64,000 bases of DNA from Chitinophaga pinensis (lineage in GTDB: Bacteria > Bacteroidota > Bacteroidia > Flavobacteriales_D > Crocinitomicaceae): contig CAMAZP010000014.1 of the NCBI GenBank assembly GCA_945863605.1, positions 16,970 through 80,969 of the forward strand, read 5' to 3'. This document shows, piece after piece, positions 54,798-63,847 of this stretch. Within the stretch, counting starts at the first letter, position 1. The number at the start of each line of letters is the position of its first letter. A model generated the notes under the pieces. The model worked only from the letters and a program-made list of their open reading frames with translations, searched no databases and was not told the DNA's origin. Position numbers and translations under genes: made by a program.

Positions 54798-55802
54798 TTA
54801 ATCTTGAACGCATCGAATTGAGAAGCCTAAGCTTTTATTCCTATCTACTCTCCAAGTAGAATTTAGATTTTGAGTCAAAATATATGTACACATATCTGGA
54901 TAATATTTAACACCTTTATAAACATAATAACGATTTGATATCGTGCTTGACCAGAATCCTGCCATTTCTCCAATTTCATGAATATTTCCAGATGTTTTAT
55001 ATCCTATTGGGTGAGCATTAAAACCACTTTGATTAGATCCAATTTGAATATTATAATTTTCCTCCCAGTTATCTTTATCTTTCATAGTAACTCCTGCAAA
55101 TTCATTACCACCTAAATAACCTATAAGGATTTTCCATTCTTTGTCGGACGGGATATGCCAACCAATGGGACAAATATTTCTTGAATCTAAAACAACATGT
55201 GCGTCATAATAATAATTATTTTCAAAAACTAAAACTCTATTTTCCGACCAATTCCAAATTTTGTTATCTTCTTCCTCATCTCCTTTAGAAAATATTATGT
55301 TATCAATGTTATCTCCGTTATTGTATTTAGTTGCTGACAAATTGTCAGCCATCCAGACTTGCTTTCCAATTTTAATTGTTCGATAAATATTACTTTCTAT
55401 ATCAACTATATTTTCTTTTTTTTCGTAACTTATATGTTTTGTTTTTTCATATATCGTTTTTTTTTCTTCAATTAAAAATAAACTGTCATAAGCTAATTCA
55501 AACTTTTCTTTTTTATTGGTTAATTGATCAATATCAAATAGTAAAAACTCAAATTCAGGATTTTTATATGTGTTCGACTTATTAAAATTATTTGCTTCTT
55601 TTATCAAAGATTCATACTCTTTAATTATTTTTTGAAGTCGCTTAGAGTCCAAAGCTCTATTTGCTTGCTTTTCACAATTTAATATTTTCTTACCCAAAAC
55701 TATTTTCTGTTTTTTTATATCATCAACTGAACCAGTATTACAACTAATCAATATTAGTTGTAAGCAAATAAGTATAAAAAAATTAGATATTTTAAAAATC
55801 AT
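54798..55802 (-). CDS. FISUMP-domain lipoprotein
   Basis: 334 residues. Lipobox LILISC (Cys21), a helical coiled region (about 25-110), then a FISUMP domain (named for Fibrobacter succinogenes major paralogous proteins): IGKQVWMADNLSATKYNNGD, ICPIGWHIPSDKEWKILI, GYKTSGNIHEIGEMAGFWSS, and LGFSIRCVQD. These are secreted proteins of unknown role in Bacteroidota. It is followed on the same strand by the two lipoproteins and the MORN protein. Confidence 0.85.
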   Translation of the reverse strand: MIFKISNFFILICLQLILISCNTGSVDDIKKQKIVLGKKILNCEKQANRALDSKRLQKIIKEYESLIKEANNFNKSNTYKNPEFEFLLFDIDQLTNKKEKFELAYDSLFLIEEKKTIYEKTKHISYEKKENIVDIESNIYRTIKIGKQVWMADNLSATKYNNGDNIDNIIFSKGDEEEDNKIWNWSENRVLVFENNYYYDAHVVLDSRNICPIGWHIPSDKEWKILIGYLGGNEFAGVTMKDKDNWEENYNIQIGSNQSGFNAHPIGYKTSGNIHEIGEMAGFWSSTISNRYYVYKGVKYYPDMCTYILTQNLNSTWRVDRNKSLGFSIRCVQD

Positions 55803-55940
55803 TATTATAAAATTTTAGTTACGAGACAAATGAAACTTTATCACTACAAAAGTCACTCTGAAAAAACAAAAGAACAAACCAACTTATCCATCGTGCAACG
55901 CCTCGTGATTAGCGTTTGTAATCTTTAAATAAACGTAGAA

Positions 55941-58931
55941 TTAGAGCGTTACGATCGGTAGTGCAAACTGTATGATGGTTTGATTGTTTGTTCGATTGAT
56001 GCTAAAATGTTCAACCAATTTAGCGTCGAGAAGCGATAAGCGTTCCTTGATAATGTGGATGGCTTTGGAGCTAGGTTTATAAAGCGTAGTTGTTTCGAAC
56101 CCTTCTCCATTGTCAGATACTTGGACGATTAACTGCTCGCTTTCAATGAAAAAATGAAGATGGAGTTCATACGCTTTTTCGCGATTAATGAATCCATGTT
56201 CAAAGGCATTTTCTACCAAGGGTTGAATCAATAAAGGGGGAATCAGTATTTTACTGGTATCTAATTCGCCAGCATCAAATTGCACTTTCACTTGGTCACC
56301 AAAACGCATATTTTCCAAGGCACAGAAATGGGATAAATATTCCAATTCTTCCAATAAAGTGATTTGTAAACGAGAAGAAAACTCCAATGTTTGACGGGTT
56401 AGTTTCGAAAACTTATCCATATATAACAAGGTCTTGTCAATGTCGGATTTGAGTACATAACTTTGAATAGCAGTCAGCGCATTAAATATAAAATGAGGAT
56501 TCATCTGCGATTGTAAAGCCTCTAATTTGGTTTCGGCAATACGTTTGAGGAGAGCAGACTTTTGTTTTTCTTTGGATTTAATCGTTTTTATTCTTTGCTT
56601 AAATACCAAAATCATTATTAAAATAGAAATTACAATAACTAAAAGAATGAACCACGTTTGTTTGTAAAATGGCGCTTTAAACTGAATTTGAGCAATTCTG
56701 TATTGTTGAGTGACTCCATAATCTAAATTTATAATTTTAAGCTCCAGATTATAATTTCCAACCATTAATTTCTGAATTGTAATTTTCCTATCATAAATCG
56801 CTGTCCAATCTCCTTGATTTAGTTTGTAAAATAACTTTACTTTATTTGGAGAATAAACAAATTCATTCCCGAGTTGAATGATTACTCCTTTTTCATTTGG
56901 TAAAACTTGAATAACTGAGATTTTTCCTTTAACTTTCGAAGCATCATCCATTTTTTTCGAACCAAATTTTATGATGGACTCGATGAAGAAATTTGTTTTA
57001 TAACTTTTGTTCAACTGGTTTAAATAGATTTCAAACACACCTTTTGACGTGACAAGATAGTAGCAGTCATTATAAACAAAAGTTCGTATTACATCATTAA
57101 AAAATAGTCCATTATTGTAATTTATTAAAATAGTATTTGTTGGTTTTATTATATTTAATCCTCTATTTGTTAATACTATAAGATTGTCTCTATAATGGTT
57201 TATTGCAAAAACCTGTTCACCATAGAATCTATTATGACTAACACTTCTAAGGTATGTTAAAGAGTCCTTTAAGAAGAACTTATTGATATTTCCGGTTTTA
57301 TCTGCAACATATAAATAGTTATCCCAAACTTCCATTGTTTTAGGTTTCTGAACAGATAAAACTTTAAAATTATATGGGTCATCTTTTTTCAGATAAAGTA
57401 TCCCTTTTTCAGGTGAATTGATAACGAGATTACCTTTGTGATTAATAACTTCTGTCTCATTAATTTTTTTTATTCTTCCATTCAATAAAATAGGATTATG
57501 ATCCCAAAGTTCAGCTTTTCGCTTTAACAGATAAGTTAGTCGATGTTGATTAGGCCAATAAATTTGATTTTCAGTTAAAATACTGAATAGATTTGTTGTT
57601 CCTGGAAAAAAGCTTTTTGTTTTACCAGAATATTCAAATTCAAACAACCCACTTCCTGTTGATGTAAAAAAACTATTTTTGCCGAATTGTGAAAATCTAA
57701 AGTTGTCATTATCTCTCCAAATTTTAACAAGCTCGAAGGTTAAGTTTCCTTTTACAATACCTTTTGCTTTCTCTATTTCTTTGTATTTGTTATTATTTTG
57801 AATAGCCCAATTAATTATTTCAGAAGTAGTAATTGAATAATTAGTTTTTTTACTCTTAAAAATCAGTTCATTGGTAAATAGTTTTAGCTCACCTTTTGAG
57901 TTTTTATCATAGTTTACAAGTCCTGCTATCTTAAAAAAAGAAACAGAAGGTTGTAAATCAATTACATAAAATCCATAATCTAATGTTGAAACCCAAAGTT
58001 TATTATGCCTCTTATCTAAGTAGAGACTCCAAACTTGTTTTGAAGTTATACCGTATTTTTTAGAAATATCATGAACTTCATTGTCTCGCAATATGAATAA
58101 TCCACCATTACTACAAAAAGGACAATAAGCAGCGAGGTATGAATAATCTGAAAAATTTATATTATCCCAAACGAGAATATTTGATAAGTTCTTCTCTATG
58201 TCTTTCTTTTTAGTTCTTATATTCAGCGTTTTATATGCTTTTGATTTCAAAAAAATTCCATAATCATTAGAAAAGTATTGATTATTTTGAAATTCGAAGT
58301 TGTAAATATTTCCTCTATTTTTAATGTCTAAAAGTACTGCTCTTTCATCTGTTCTCCTTTTTCTTAATTCATAAAAACCATGTGTTCTGCTTAAAAAGTA
58401 CAGTTTTTCATCTTTTTCCCAAATTTTCATTACTTGGAATTTATCATATATGTCGTTTGACTTTTCTAGAAAATTTTTGAATTTGTTATCGGAAAAAATG
58501 CTCAATCCTCTTTCCGTTCCTATGAAAATCCTACCATCTTTTGCCAAATATAAAGTCCTAATCTCATTATGAACCAGTCCAGATTTGGTGGTGTAATTCG
58601 TAAACTTTTTTCCGTCAAACCTACTTAATCCATCTCCGTAACAAGCTATCCACAAATTTCCTTTTTTGTCCTCTAAAATATCTCTTATGAAGTTTCCTGC
58701 TAAACCATCACGTGTTGAAATCGTTTGAAATTTATAGCCGTCGTACTTCACCAAGCCAGCATCTGTCCCAATCCACATCAAACCGCGAGAATCTTTAAAA
58801 ATACAGTAAACAGCATTAGAAGGCAGCCCATTGCTAATCGTAAAATGCTTAGATGGAAAACGTTGAGCAAAAAAACTTAAGCTCAAAAAACAAAAAAGAA
58901 GGAGGGTTCTAAACCTTTGATGTAATTGCAT
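55941..58931 (-). CDS. Propeller-type sensor histidine kinase (LytS-like)
   Basis: 996 residues: signal peptide (ending LSFFAQ), two-component-regulator beta-propeller repeats over about 25-680 (SRGLMWIGTDAGLVKYDGYKF; KKGNLWIACYGDGLSRFDGKKF), a Y_Y_Y domain (~690-750), one membrane helix (~760-778), coiled coil, His_kinase domain with His813 in QMNPHFIFNAL, and the ATPase domain with DNGEGF. No HTH follows, so this is not a one-protein hybrid. It works with the LytTR regulator upstream, whose gene it overlaps by 23 bases. Confidence 0.93.
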   Translation of the reverse strand: MQLHQRFRTLLLFCFLSLSFFAQRFPSKHFTISNGLPSNAVYCIFKDSRGLMWIGTDAGLVKYDGYKFQTISTRDGLAGNFIRDILEDKKGNLWIACYGDGLSRFDGKKFTNYTTKSGLVHNEIRTLYLAKDGRIFIGTERGLSIFSDNKFKNFLEKSNDIYDKFQVMKIWEKDEKLYFLSRTHGFYELRKRRTDERAVLLDIKNRGNIYNFEFQNNQYFSNDYGIFLKSKAYKTLNIRTKKKDIEKNLSNILVWDNINFSDYSYLAAYCPFCSNGGLFILRDNEVHDISKKYGITSKQVWSLYLDKRHNKLWVSTLDYGFYVIDLQPSVSFFKIAGLVNYDKNSKGELKLFTNELIFKSKKTNYSITTSEIINWAIQNNNKYKEIEKAKGIVKGNLTFELVKIWRDNDNFRFSQFGKNSFFTSTGSGLFEFEYSGKTKSFFPGTTNLFSILTENQIYWPNQHRLTYLLKRKAELWDHNPILLNGRIKKINETEVINHKGNLVINSPEKGILYLKKDDPYNFKVLSVQKPKTMEVWDNYLYVADKTGNINKFFLKDSLTYLRSVSHNRFYGEQVFAINHYRDNLIVLTNRGLNIIKPTNTILINYNNGLFFNDVIRTFVYNDCYYLVTSKGVFEIYLNQLNKSYKTNFFIESIIKFGSKKMDDASKVKGKISVIQVLPNEKGVIIQLGNEFVYSPNKVKLFYKLNQGDWTAIYDRKITIQKLMVGNYNLELKIINLDYGVTQQYRIAQIQFKAPFYKQTWFILLVIVISILIMILVFKQRIKTIKSKEKQKSALLKRIAETKLEALQSQMNPHFIFNALTAIQSYVLKSDIDKTLLYMDKFSKLTRQTLEFSSRLQITLLEELEYLSHFCALENMRFGDQVKVQFDAGELDTSKILIPPLLIQPLVENAFEHGFINREKAYELHLHFFIESEQLIVQVSDNGEGFETTTLYKPSSKAIHIIKERLSLLDAKLVEHFSINRTNNQTIIQFALPIVTL

Positions 58932-59664
58932 TGATTAATCCAGCGTTATTTCTTACCGACACCGGCAATTTAACACCATTTATTAATTCTACAAAAAGTC
59001 CGATGGTTTTATCATATTTCGAAATGTAATTTAAATTCACTACATACGATTTATGGATGCGATAAAACGCAGCTGTTGGCAATGTTTCTTCAATCGATTT
59101 TAACGTCCGAGTTACCAAAATGATGCGGTGGTCAAAGGTGAATAATTTAGTATAGTTCCCAAGTGCTTCAGCATATAAAATATTGCCTATTTTCTCCAAC
59201 ACATAACCTTTCTCGGTACTAAAAGCAATTTTTCCAAAACGAAAGGGGTCGGCATTAAATTGTTCCATTAGCCTACCAACATCAGCGCTGAAAACTTTTC
59301 TTTCTTTTTTCTTTTCATAACGTTTTATAGCCTCATTCAAATCCGACTGACTAATTGGTTTTAATAAATAATCTTGTGCCGAGTGTTTAAATGCTTCTAT
59401 TGCATACTCCTTATGTGCGGTGGTGAAAATAACATCAAAATTAATTTCTTGAAAACAATCAAAAAGACGGAAACCTTTATCATTCGGCATTTGAATATCC
59501 AAAAACACTAACTCCGGTTTAAATTGATTAATTGCATCAACCCCTTCTTGAACATGAGAACAAGTTCTTAAAACAATTATTTTAGTTGAAAAATAGCGTT
59601 CAATTATCCCTTGCAGAAATTCTCTCGCGTTTTGCTCATCATCTATTATTATGCAACTTATCAT
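58909..59664 (-). CDS. LytTR family response regulator
   Basis: About 251 residues from ATG 59664. Receiver domain with the acidic pocket IIIDDEQ and phospho-acceptor Asp56 in ELVFLDIQMP, then a LytTR DNA-binding domain (about 145-250) with YRIHKSYVVNLNYISKYD. It is the cognate regulator of the propeller kinase. The first in-frame ATG (59679) lies upstream of the -7 box, so the second is preferred. Confidence 0.92.
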   Translation of the reverse strand: MISCIIIDDEQNAREFLQGIIERYFSTKIIVLRTCSHVQEGVDAINQFKPELVFLDIQMPNDKGFRLFDCFQEINFDVIFTTAHKEYAIEAFKHSAQDYLLKPISQSDLNEAIKRYEKKKERKVFSADVGRLMEQFNADPFRFGKIAFSTEKGYVLEKIGNILYAEALGNYTKLFTFDHRIILVTRTLKSIEETLPTAAFYRIHKSYVVNLNYISKYDKTIGLFVELINGVKLPVSVRNNAGLINAITSKV

Positions 59665-59667
59665 GGT

Positions 59668-59675
59668 CAAAAATA
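59668..59675 (-). promoter_or_regulatory. -7 box TATTTTTG for the LytTR gene
   Basis: Exact TAnnTTTG match three bases before the ATG at 59664. Confidence 0.45.
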
Positions 59676-59770
59676 ACAATCATTTTTCTGCTGACTGTTT
59701 CAATTTATTTTACGTTTGAGAATCTTGAAAACCGTCTGAAATTCTAGGATTAACGTTGATTTATTTAAAA

Positions 59771-60154
59771 TCAATCAGGAATCATAAGTAAAGCCTCCGG
59801 CTGTGGAAACACTCCTTTTCTCAACAAAGTCTTATTCTTTAAATCCAGAAAAAACAACGCTGGAATACCTGTTTCTTCCATTGCTCCTGTAATTTTATAT
59901 TCCTTTTTAGTGATTTTTTCAACTTTATAAGTTCCGCCGTATTTTACTTTTCCAACTAAAACAAACAGGCTGTCTTTTTTCAGTGTAACTTTTAAATATT
60001 CGGAATTCACTTTTACGATTTCTTCACCCAAATTAATTGAATATGAAGGGAGCGTTCCATCGTACGCTTTCAAATACTTTTTCTTCAACTTTACAGTTTG
60101 ACCAAAAGCGACAAATGCAAAAGTGCTTGCAAAAAGAAAAACAATTATTTTCAT
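59771..60154 (-). CDS. Small secreted hypothetical protein
   Basis: 127 residues with a signal peptide (MKIIVFLFASTFAFVAFGQ). The mature protein is beta-rich with a Lys-rich start (TVKLKKKYLKAYDG) and ends QPEALLMIPD. Not recognised. TACTTTCG ends four bases before the ATG. Confidence 0.6.
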   Translation of the reverse strand: MKIIVFLFASTFAFVAFGQTVKLKKKYLKAYDGTLPSYSINLGEEIVKVNSEYLKVTLKKDSLFVLVGKVKYGGTYKVEKITKKEYKITGAMEETGIPALFFLDLKNKTLLRKGVFPQPEALLMIPD

Positions 60155-60158
60155 AAAA

Positions 60159-60166
60159 CGAAAGTA
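60159..60166 (-). promoter_or_regulatory. -7-like box TACTTTCG
   Basis: TAnnTTCG (one change from consensus) exactly four bases before the ATG at 60154. Confidence 0.35.
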
Positions 60167-60418
60167 AAGAATATCTGCTGAATAACTTTCAACTTCAAAA
60201 GAACTTAAAAATCAGATTTTGAATAATTGCGTAGTTTCTTCTCAATTTAGCCAGTTAAATTTTCAAGAAAACACCATGACAGACAGATTTTTATGTTAAT
60301 CTGAATTTCAATTGTACAATCATCTGAGGTTTTTATTTTTATTGAATCTCTCATTTACTTCCCTAAGTGTTGAAAACACCTAGAAATGGAAGTGAATTTG
60401 AAACAAAATCAAAAAAAT

Positions 60419-60486
60419 ACCACAGAGACACAGAGAACACAGAGCTTAATCAATATCTAACTCTGAGTTCTCTGTGTCTCTGTGGT
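60419..60486. repeat. 26-bp inverted repeat of CACAGAGA type
   Basis: Arms 60419-60444 and 60461-60486 pair with one mismatch around a 16-base loop; the core is CCACAGAGACACAGAGAAC. It lies just beyond the end of the minus-strand antitoxin-like gene and may end its transcript. From memory, very similar CTCTGTGTCTCTGTGG sequences recur between genes in unrelated bacteria. Confidence 0.75.
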
Positions 60487-60515
60487 GAAAATATTCAACA
60501 AGTTGAAGTTTCTAT

Positions 60516-60779
60516 TTAATTTGTTCTATTGTGTAACAATCTTTGGGAAACATAAGGGTAATTCGATAATTTAATTTTACTATCCAAGTCTTCCAGTGAA
60601 AAGAAATCTTCTGCTTTTGAATTCTTCATTCGTTCCAAAACGATTTCTTTTTGCCACTCAGGAACTTCAAAATCTTCAACCTTAGTCAAGCATTCAACAC
60701 CAAATTGTTGTGTTAGAAATTCAATTAATTGATTGAATTTATTATCAGTAACATTTATGGTTATACTAACTTGTTTCAT
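60516..60779 (-). CDS. Antitoxin-like small protein without a toxin gene
   Basis: 87 residues from ATG 60779 (MKQVSITINVTDNKFNQLIE). The phrase VPEWQKEIVLERMKNSKAED resembles antitoxins that pair with RelE/ParE toxins in Bacteroidota, but no toxin gene is adjacent on either side. The last ~16 residues (YPYVSQRLLHNRTN) look unlike the rest. The -7 box TATCTTTG upstream excludes the earlier ATG at 60833. Confidence 0.55.
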   Translation of the reverse strand: MKQVSITINVTDNKFNQLIEFLTQQFGVECLTKVEDFEVPEWQKEIVLERMKNSKAEDFFSLEDLDSKIKLSNYPYVSQRLLHNRTN

Positions 60780-60830
60780 AGTTCGATGGTTCTTATTTTT
60801 TAACGAAACATTCTGAAATCGTTTCTTGTT

Positions 60831-60838
60831 CAAAGATA
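60831..60838 (-). promoter_or_regulatory. -7 box TATCTTTG for the antitoxin-like gene
   Basis: Exact TAnnTTTG match on the minus strand, 51 bases before the ATG at 60779. Confidence 0.4.
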
Positions 60839-60999
60839 CATTTTTTGCAATAAACTAACAATTCAATCAAACACAAATCCTAATTACGTTTTGTCTGAAT
60901 TGTTGGAATTACCTGTGTCAATTAAATTACTCCTCCGAAATCCACATTCTGCCGTTCAATACTTGTGAATTTTCTCAAAATCGCTGGTCGATGAATTAC

Positions 61000-61007
61000 T
61001 ATTTTCG
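61000..61007 (+). promoter_or_regulatory. -7-like box TATTTTCG for ftsX
   Basis: TAnnTTCG exactly four bases before the ATG at 61012. If real, it excludes the upstream in-frame ATG at 60991. Confidence 0.4.
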
Positions 61008-61011
61008 TAGC

Positions 61012-61902
61012 ATGTCAAAAAAGGCCGAAGATTATAGTAAAAAAGGATTGCGTACAAGCTACGTTTCCACCGTTATAGGAATTTCATTGGTATTGTTCAT
61101 GATTGGACTTGTTTTAGGTGGAGTTTTTGGACTCAGAAGCTTTGAAAAACAAGCCAAAGAAAGTCTGCAAGGAGATATTTTCTTTAAATCAGAATTGAAC
61201 GATGCCGACATCAAACAAGTAGAACAACAGTTGAAAAGTTGGAGTGAATTCAGTGAAGTATATTTTGTTTCACCCGAACGTGCGATTCAAGAATTTGGAG
61301 GCGAAGGTCAAGATGAAAAAGAAATGCTGACGATTTTTAATGGTGAAAATCCACTTCCTGCAACAATTGGTTTCAGACCAAAAGAAGAGTTCGCTACCAA
61401 AAGCGGAATGGAAAAAATCAAGAAAAAATTATTGGCAAAATTCAACTCGGAAATTGATGAAGTGAATTACGATAAATCTAGCGTTGAAAAAATCAATCTT
61501 GGCTTCAAACAATTTGCATTTTTGTTTCTTTCTGTTGCATTTTTATTGGTGATAATTGCGATTGCGATGATTAACAATACCATTCGTCTTTCTTTATACT
61601 CTAAGCGTTTCACGGTTAAAACGATGCAATTAGTTGGTGCAACAAGTGGCTATATTCGTAAACCGTTCATCACGCAAGCAATCATTCAAGGTGTGGTTTC
61701 TGCTTTCATCGGTTTGGCGCTTTTACTCACCGTTTTCTTCGGTTTAAACAACCTTTTTGAAACAGTTGAAATCAGCTACACAATTCCAAGCTTTCTTTTA
61801 TTAGTAGCAAGTTTGATTATTATTGGCGTTTTTATTACCGTAATTTCCACTTTATTTGCATTAAACAAGTATCTTCGTATGAAATTAGATGACTTATATT
61901 AA
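61012..61902 (+). CDS. ftsX: Cell-division ABC-transporter-like permease FtsX
   Basis: About 296 residues (303 from the earlier ATG at 60991). Topology of FtsX: one N-terminal membrane segment (VIGISLVLFMIGLVLGGVFG), a ~130-residue extracytoplasmic domain, then three membrane helices including VKTMQLVGATSGYIRKPFI. With FtsE it activates peptidoglycan hydrolases at the septum; ftsE is not in the window. First gene of ftsX-DUF3098-uppP-truB. Confidence 0.9.
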   Translation: MSKKAEDYSKKGLRTSYVSTVIGISLVLFMIGLVLGGVFGLRSFEKQAKESLQGDIFFKSELNDADIKQVEQQLKSWSEFSEVYFVSPERAIQEFGGEGQDEKEMLTIFNGENPLPATIGFRPKEEFATKSGMEKIKKKLLAKFNSEIDEVNYDKSSVEKINLGFKQFAFLFLSVAFLLVIIAIAMINNTIRLSLYSKRFTVKTMQLVGATSGYIRKPFITQAIIQGVVSAFIGLALLLTVFFGLNNLFETVEISYTIPSFLLLVASLIIIGVFITVISTLFALNKYLRMKLDDLY

Positions 61903-61906
61903 TGCT

Positions 61907-62203
61907 ATGGAAAATCCTATTAAACACTTTGGTTTTAATTCACAAAATTACAAATGGTTACTTATTGGTTTAGCTATCAATATTTTAGGTTATATTTTAA
62001 TGATTGGAGGAGGTTCAGATGATCCTGCAAAATTTGATGGGAATGAGTTATTTAGCACTACCCGAATTACCATTGCACCGATTTTAATCCTGGCTGGATA
62101 CGTTGTTATTTTTTATGCAATTATGAAACGTGGCAGCAGTTCAATATCTTCTTCCATTTCAGCTGAAAAAAGCGAAACAGAGGCTCCAAAAAAAAATAAA
62201 TAA
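61907..62203 (+). CDS. DUF3098 family membrane protein
   Basis: About 98 residues from ATG 61907 (MENPIKHFGFNSQNYKWL). Two membrane segments (LLIGLAINILGYILMIGGG and IAPILILAGYVVIFYAIM) around an acidic loop with DDPAKFD, the DUF3098 pattern. Always found beside ftsX and uppP in related genomes to my knowledge; function unknown. Confidence 0.8.
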   Translation: MENPIKHFGFNSQNYKWLLIGLAINILGYILMIGGGSDDPAKFDGNELFSTTRITIAPILILAGYVVIFYAIMKRGSSSISSSISAEKSETEAPKKNK

Positions 62204-62212
62204 TAAATTTTC

Positions 62213-63022
62213 ATGAGTATTATTGAAGCCATTATCCTCGCAGTAGTTGAGGGTCTAACCGAATTTTTACCTGTTTCTTCCACTGCACACATGATTTTCA
62301 TAAGTGCAATTTCTGGAAACGAAAAAGACGAATTCGTTAAAATGTTCCAAGTATCGATTCAATTCGGTGCAATTTTAGCAGTCGTTATGCTCTTTTGGAA
62401 AAAATTCTTCAACTTCAAATCATTCGATTTTTATATCAAACTCGGTTTAGCGGTAATTCCAGCTTTAGTTTTAGGGAAATTATTTGATGACAAAATCGAA
62501 GCGGTTCTTGAAAAACCCATTCCTATTGCCATTGTTTTAATTATCGGAGGAATCATATTGCTTTTCATCGACCGAATTTTCCTAAGAACAACTTTAGACA
62601 CAGAAGAAAAAATCACAATTCGCAAAGCAATTACGATAGGTTTTTGGCAATGTTTGGCAATGATGCCTGGAACAAGTCGTGCAGCAGCATCGATTATTGG
62701 CGGAATGCAACAAGGATTGACACGCAAAATGGCAGCTGAATTTTCATTCTTTTTAGCGGTGCCTACAATGCTCGCAGTAACTGTTTATTCCATTTTTTTA
62801 AAAGATTGGAATTATCAAGGGAAAGAACAAAAAGGTTTTGAAATGATTCTTTCTTCGAATGAAAATATCTTGAATTTTGCGCTAGGAAATGTTATAGCAT
62901 TCGTAGTTGCAGCTTTTGCGATTAAACTATTCATTGGTTTGATTCAAAAATATGGTTTCAAAATTTGGGGTTGGTATCGAATTGTTGTTGGAATTGCTTT
63001 ATTAATCTATTTCACCGCTTAA
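62213..63022 (+). CDS. uppP: Undecaprenyl-diphosphatase (BacA/UppP)
   Basis: 269 residues, about eight membrane helices. Both family motifs are present: EGLTEFLPVSSTAH (13-26) and PGTSRAAASIIGG. It recycles the lipid carrier of cell-wall synthesis by removing a phosphate from undecaprenyl diphosphate. Its TAA overlaps the truB ATG (TAATG). Confidence 0.95.
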   Translation: MSIIEAIILAVVEGLTEFLPVSSTAHMIFISAISGNEKDEFVKMFQVSIQFGAILAVVMLFWKKFFNFKSFDFYIKLGLAVIPALVLGKLFDDKIEAVLEKPIPIAIVLIIGGIILLFIDRIFLRTTLDTEEKITIRKAITIGFWQCLAMMPGTSRAAASIIGGMQQGLTRKMAAEFSFFLAVPTMLAVTVYSIFLKDWNYQGKEQKGFEMILSSNENILNFALGNVIAFVVAAFAIKLFIGLIQKYGFKIWGWYRIVVGIALLIYFTA

Positions 63023-63708
63023 TGGATTTTATATCTGGTGCAACCATCCTCGTTGACAAACCACTTCATTGGACTTCCTTTGATGCTGTGAATAAAATTC
63101 GATGGAATTTAAAACAAGCACTGAAAGTCAAAAAAATTAAAGTTGGTCACGCTGGAACTTTAGATCCGCTTGCTACAGGATTATTGGTGATTTGCACAGG
63201 TAAAAATACTAAACTTATTGAAGGATTTACAAATGCAACCAAAACCTACACAGGAACAATATTAGTTGGAAAAACAACACCTTCTTTCGATTTAGAAACA
63301 GAATACAACCAAGAATTTGAAACGTCTCACATCACCGACGATTTGATGGAAGAAGTTCGAAAATCGTTTTTAGGTGAACAATTACAAACTCCACCTATTT
63401 TTTCTGCCAAACTTATTGATGGAAAACGTGCTTATGATTTGGCACGTGCTGGAAAAGAAGTAGAAATGAAGCGCAATTTGGTAACGATTGAAAAATTTGA
63501 AATTAGCACAGATCGTTTTCCTGAAGTTGATTTTGAAATTACTTGTTCTAAAGGCACTTATATCCGTTCAATTGCAAGTGATTTTGGGCAAAAACTGAAT
63601 GCTGGAGCCACCCTAATCGCACTAAGAAGAACGCTATCAGGTGAATTTTCAATTGAAAATGCAAAAACCGTTGAAGAATGGATTAAATACTTGGATGAAA
63701 GTCTATAG
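63022..63708 (+). CDS. truB: tRNA pseudouridine(55) synthase
   Basis: About 228 residues from the ATG overlapping the uppP stop; the frame is open further upstream only within uppP. Catalytic Asp48 is in GHAGTLDPLATG, with GTILVGKTTPSFDLE and CSKGTYIRSIASDFG downstream. Converts U55 of tRNAs to pseudouridine. The short form lacks a full C-terminal PUA domain. Confidence 0.93.
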   Translation: MDFISGATILVDKPLHWTSFDAVNKIRWNLKQALKVKKIKVGHAGTLDPLATGLLVICTGKNTKLIEGFTNATKTYTGTILVGKTTPSFDLETEYNQEFETSHITDDLMEEVRKSFLGEQLQTPPIFSAKLIDGKRAYDLARAGKEVEMKRNLVTIEKFEISTDRFPEVDFEITCSKGTYIRSIASDFGQKLNAGATLIALRRTLSGEFSIENAKTVEEWIKYLDESL

Positions 63709-63733
63709 TTTCAATTTAAAATAAAAAAATTAC

Positions 63734-63741
63734 TATCTTTA
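63734..63741 (+). promoter_or_regulatory. -7-like box TATCTTTA for tRNA-Leu
   Basis: TAnnTTTA 22 bases before the tRNA 5' end. Confidence 0.35.
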
Positions 63742-63763
63742 CTGTCCGAAAGAATATCAAAAA

Positions 63764-63845
63764 GCCCCGGTGGCGGAACTGGTAGACGCGCTGGATTCAA
63801 AATCCTGTTCTTTCGGGAGTGCCGGTTCGATTCCGGCCCGGGGTA
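63764..63845 (+). tRNA. tRNA-Leu (anticodon CAA)
   Basis: 82 bases without an encoded CCA. Acceptor stem GCCCCGG pairs with CCGGGGT (first pair G-U). The anticodon loop TTCAAAA gives CAA. There is a class II variable arm (TTCTTTCGGGAG) and a T-arm GCCGG-TTCGATT-CCGGC, with discriminator A. The anticodon stem (CTGGA/TCCTG) has one T-T mismatch. Confidence 0.93.
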
Positions 63846-63847
63846 CA

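Larger units (their letters stand above)
60155..60515. other. Intergenic stretch holding a long inverted repeat
   Basis: No gene seen in about 360 bases. The only clear structure is the inverted repeat at 60419-60486. Confidence 0.6.
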
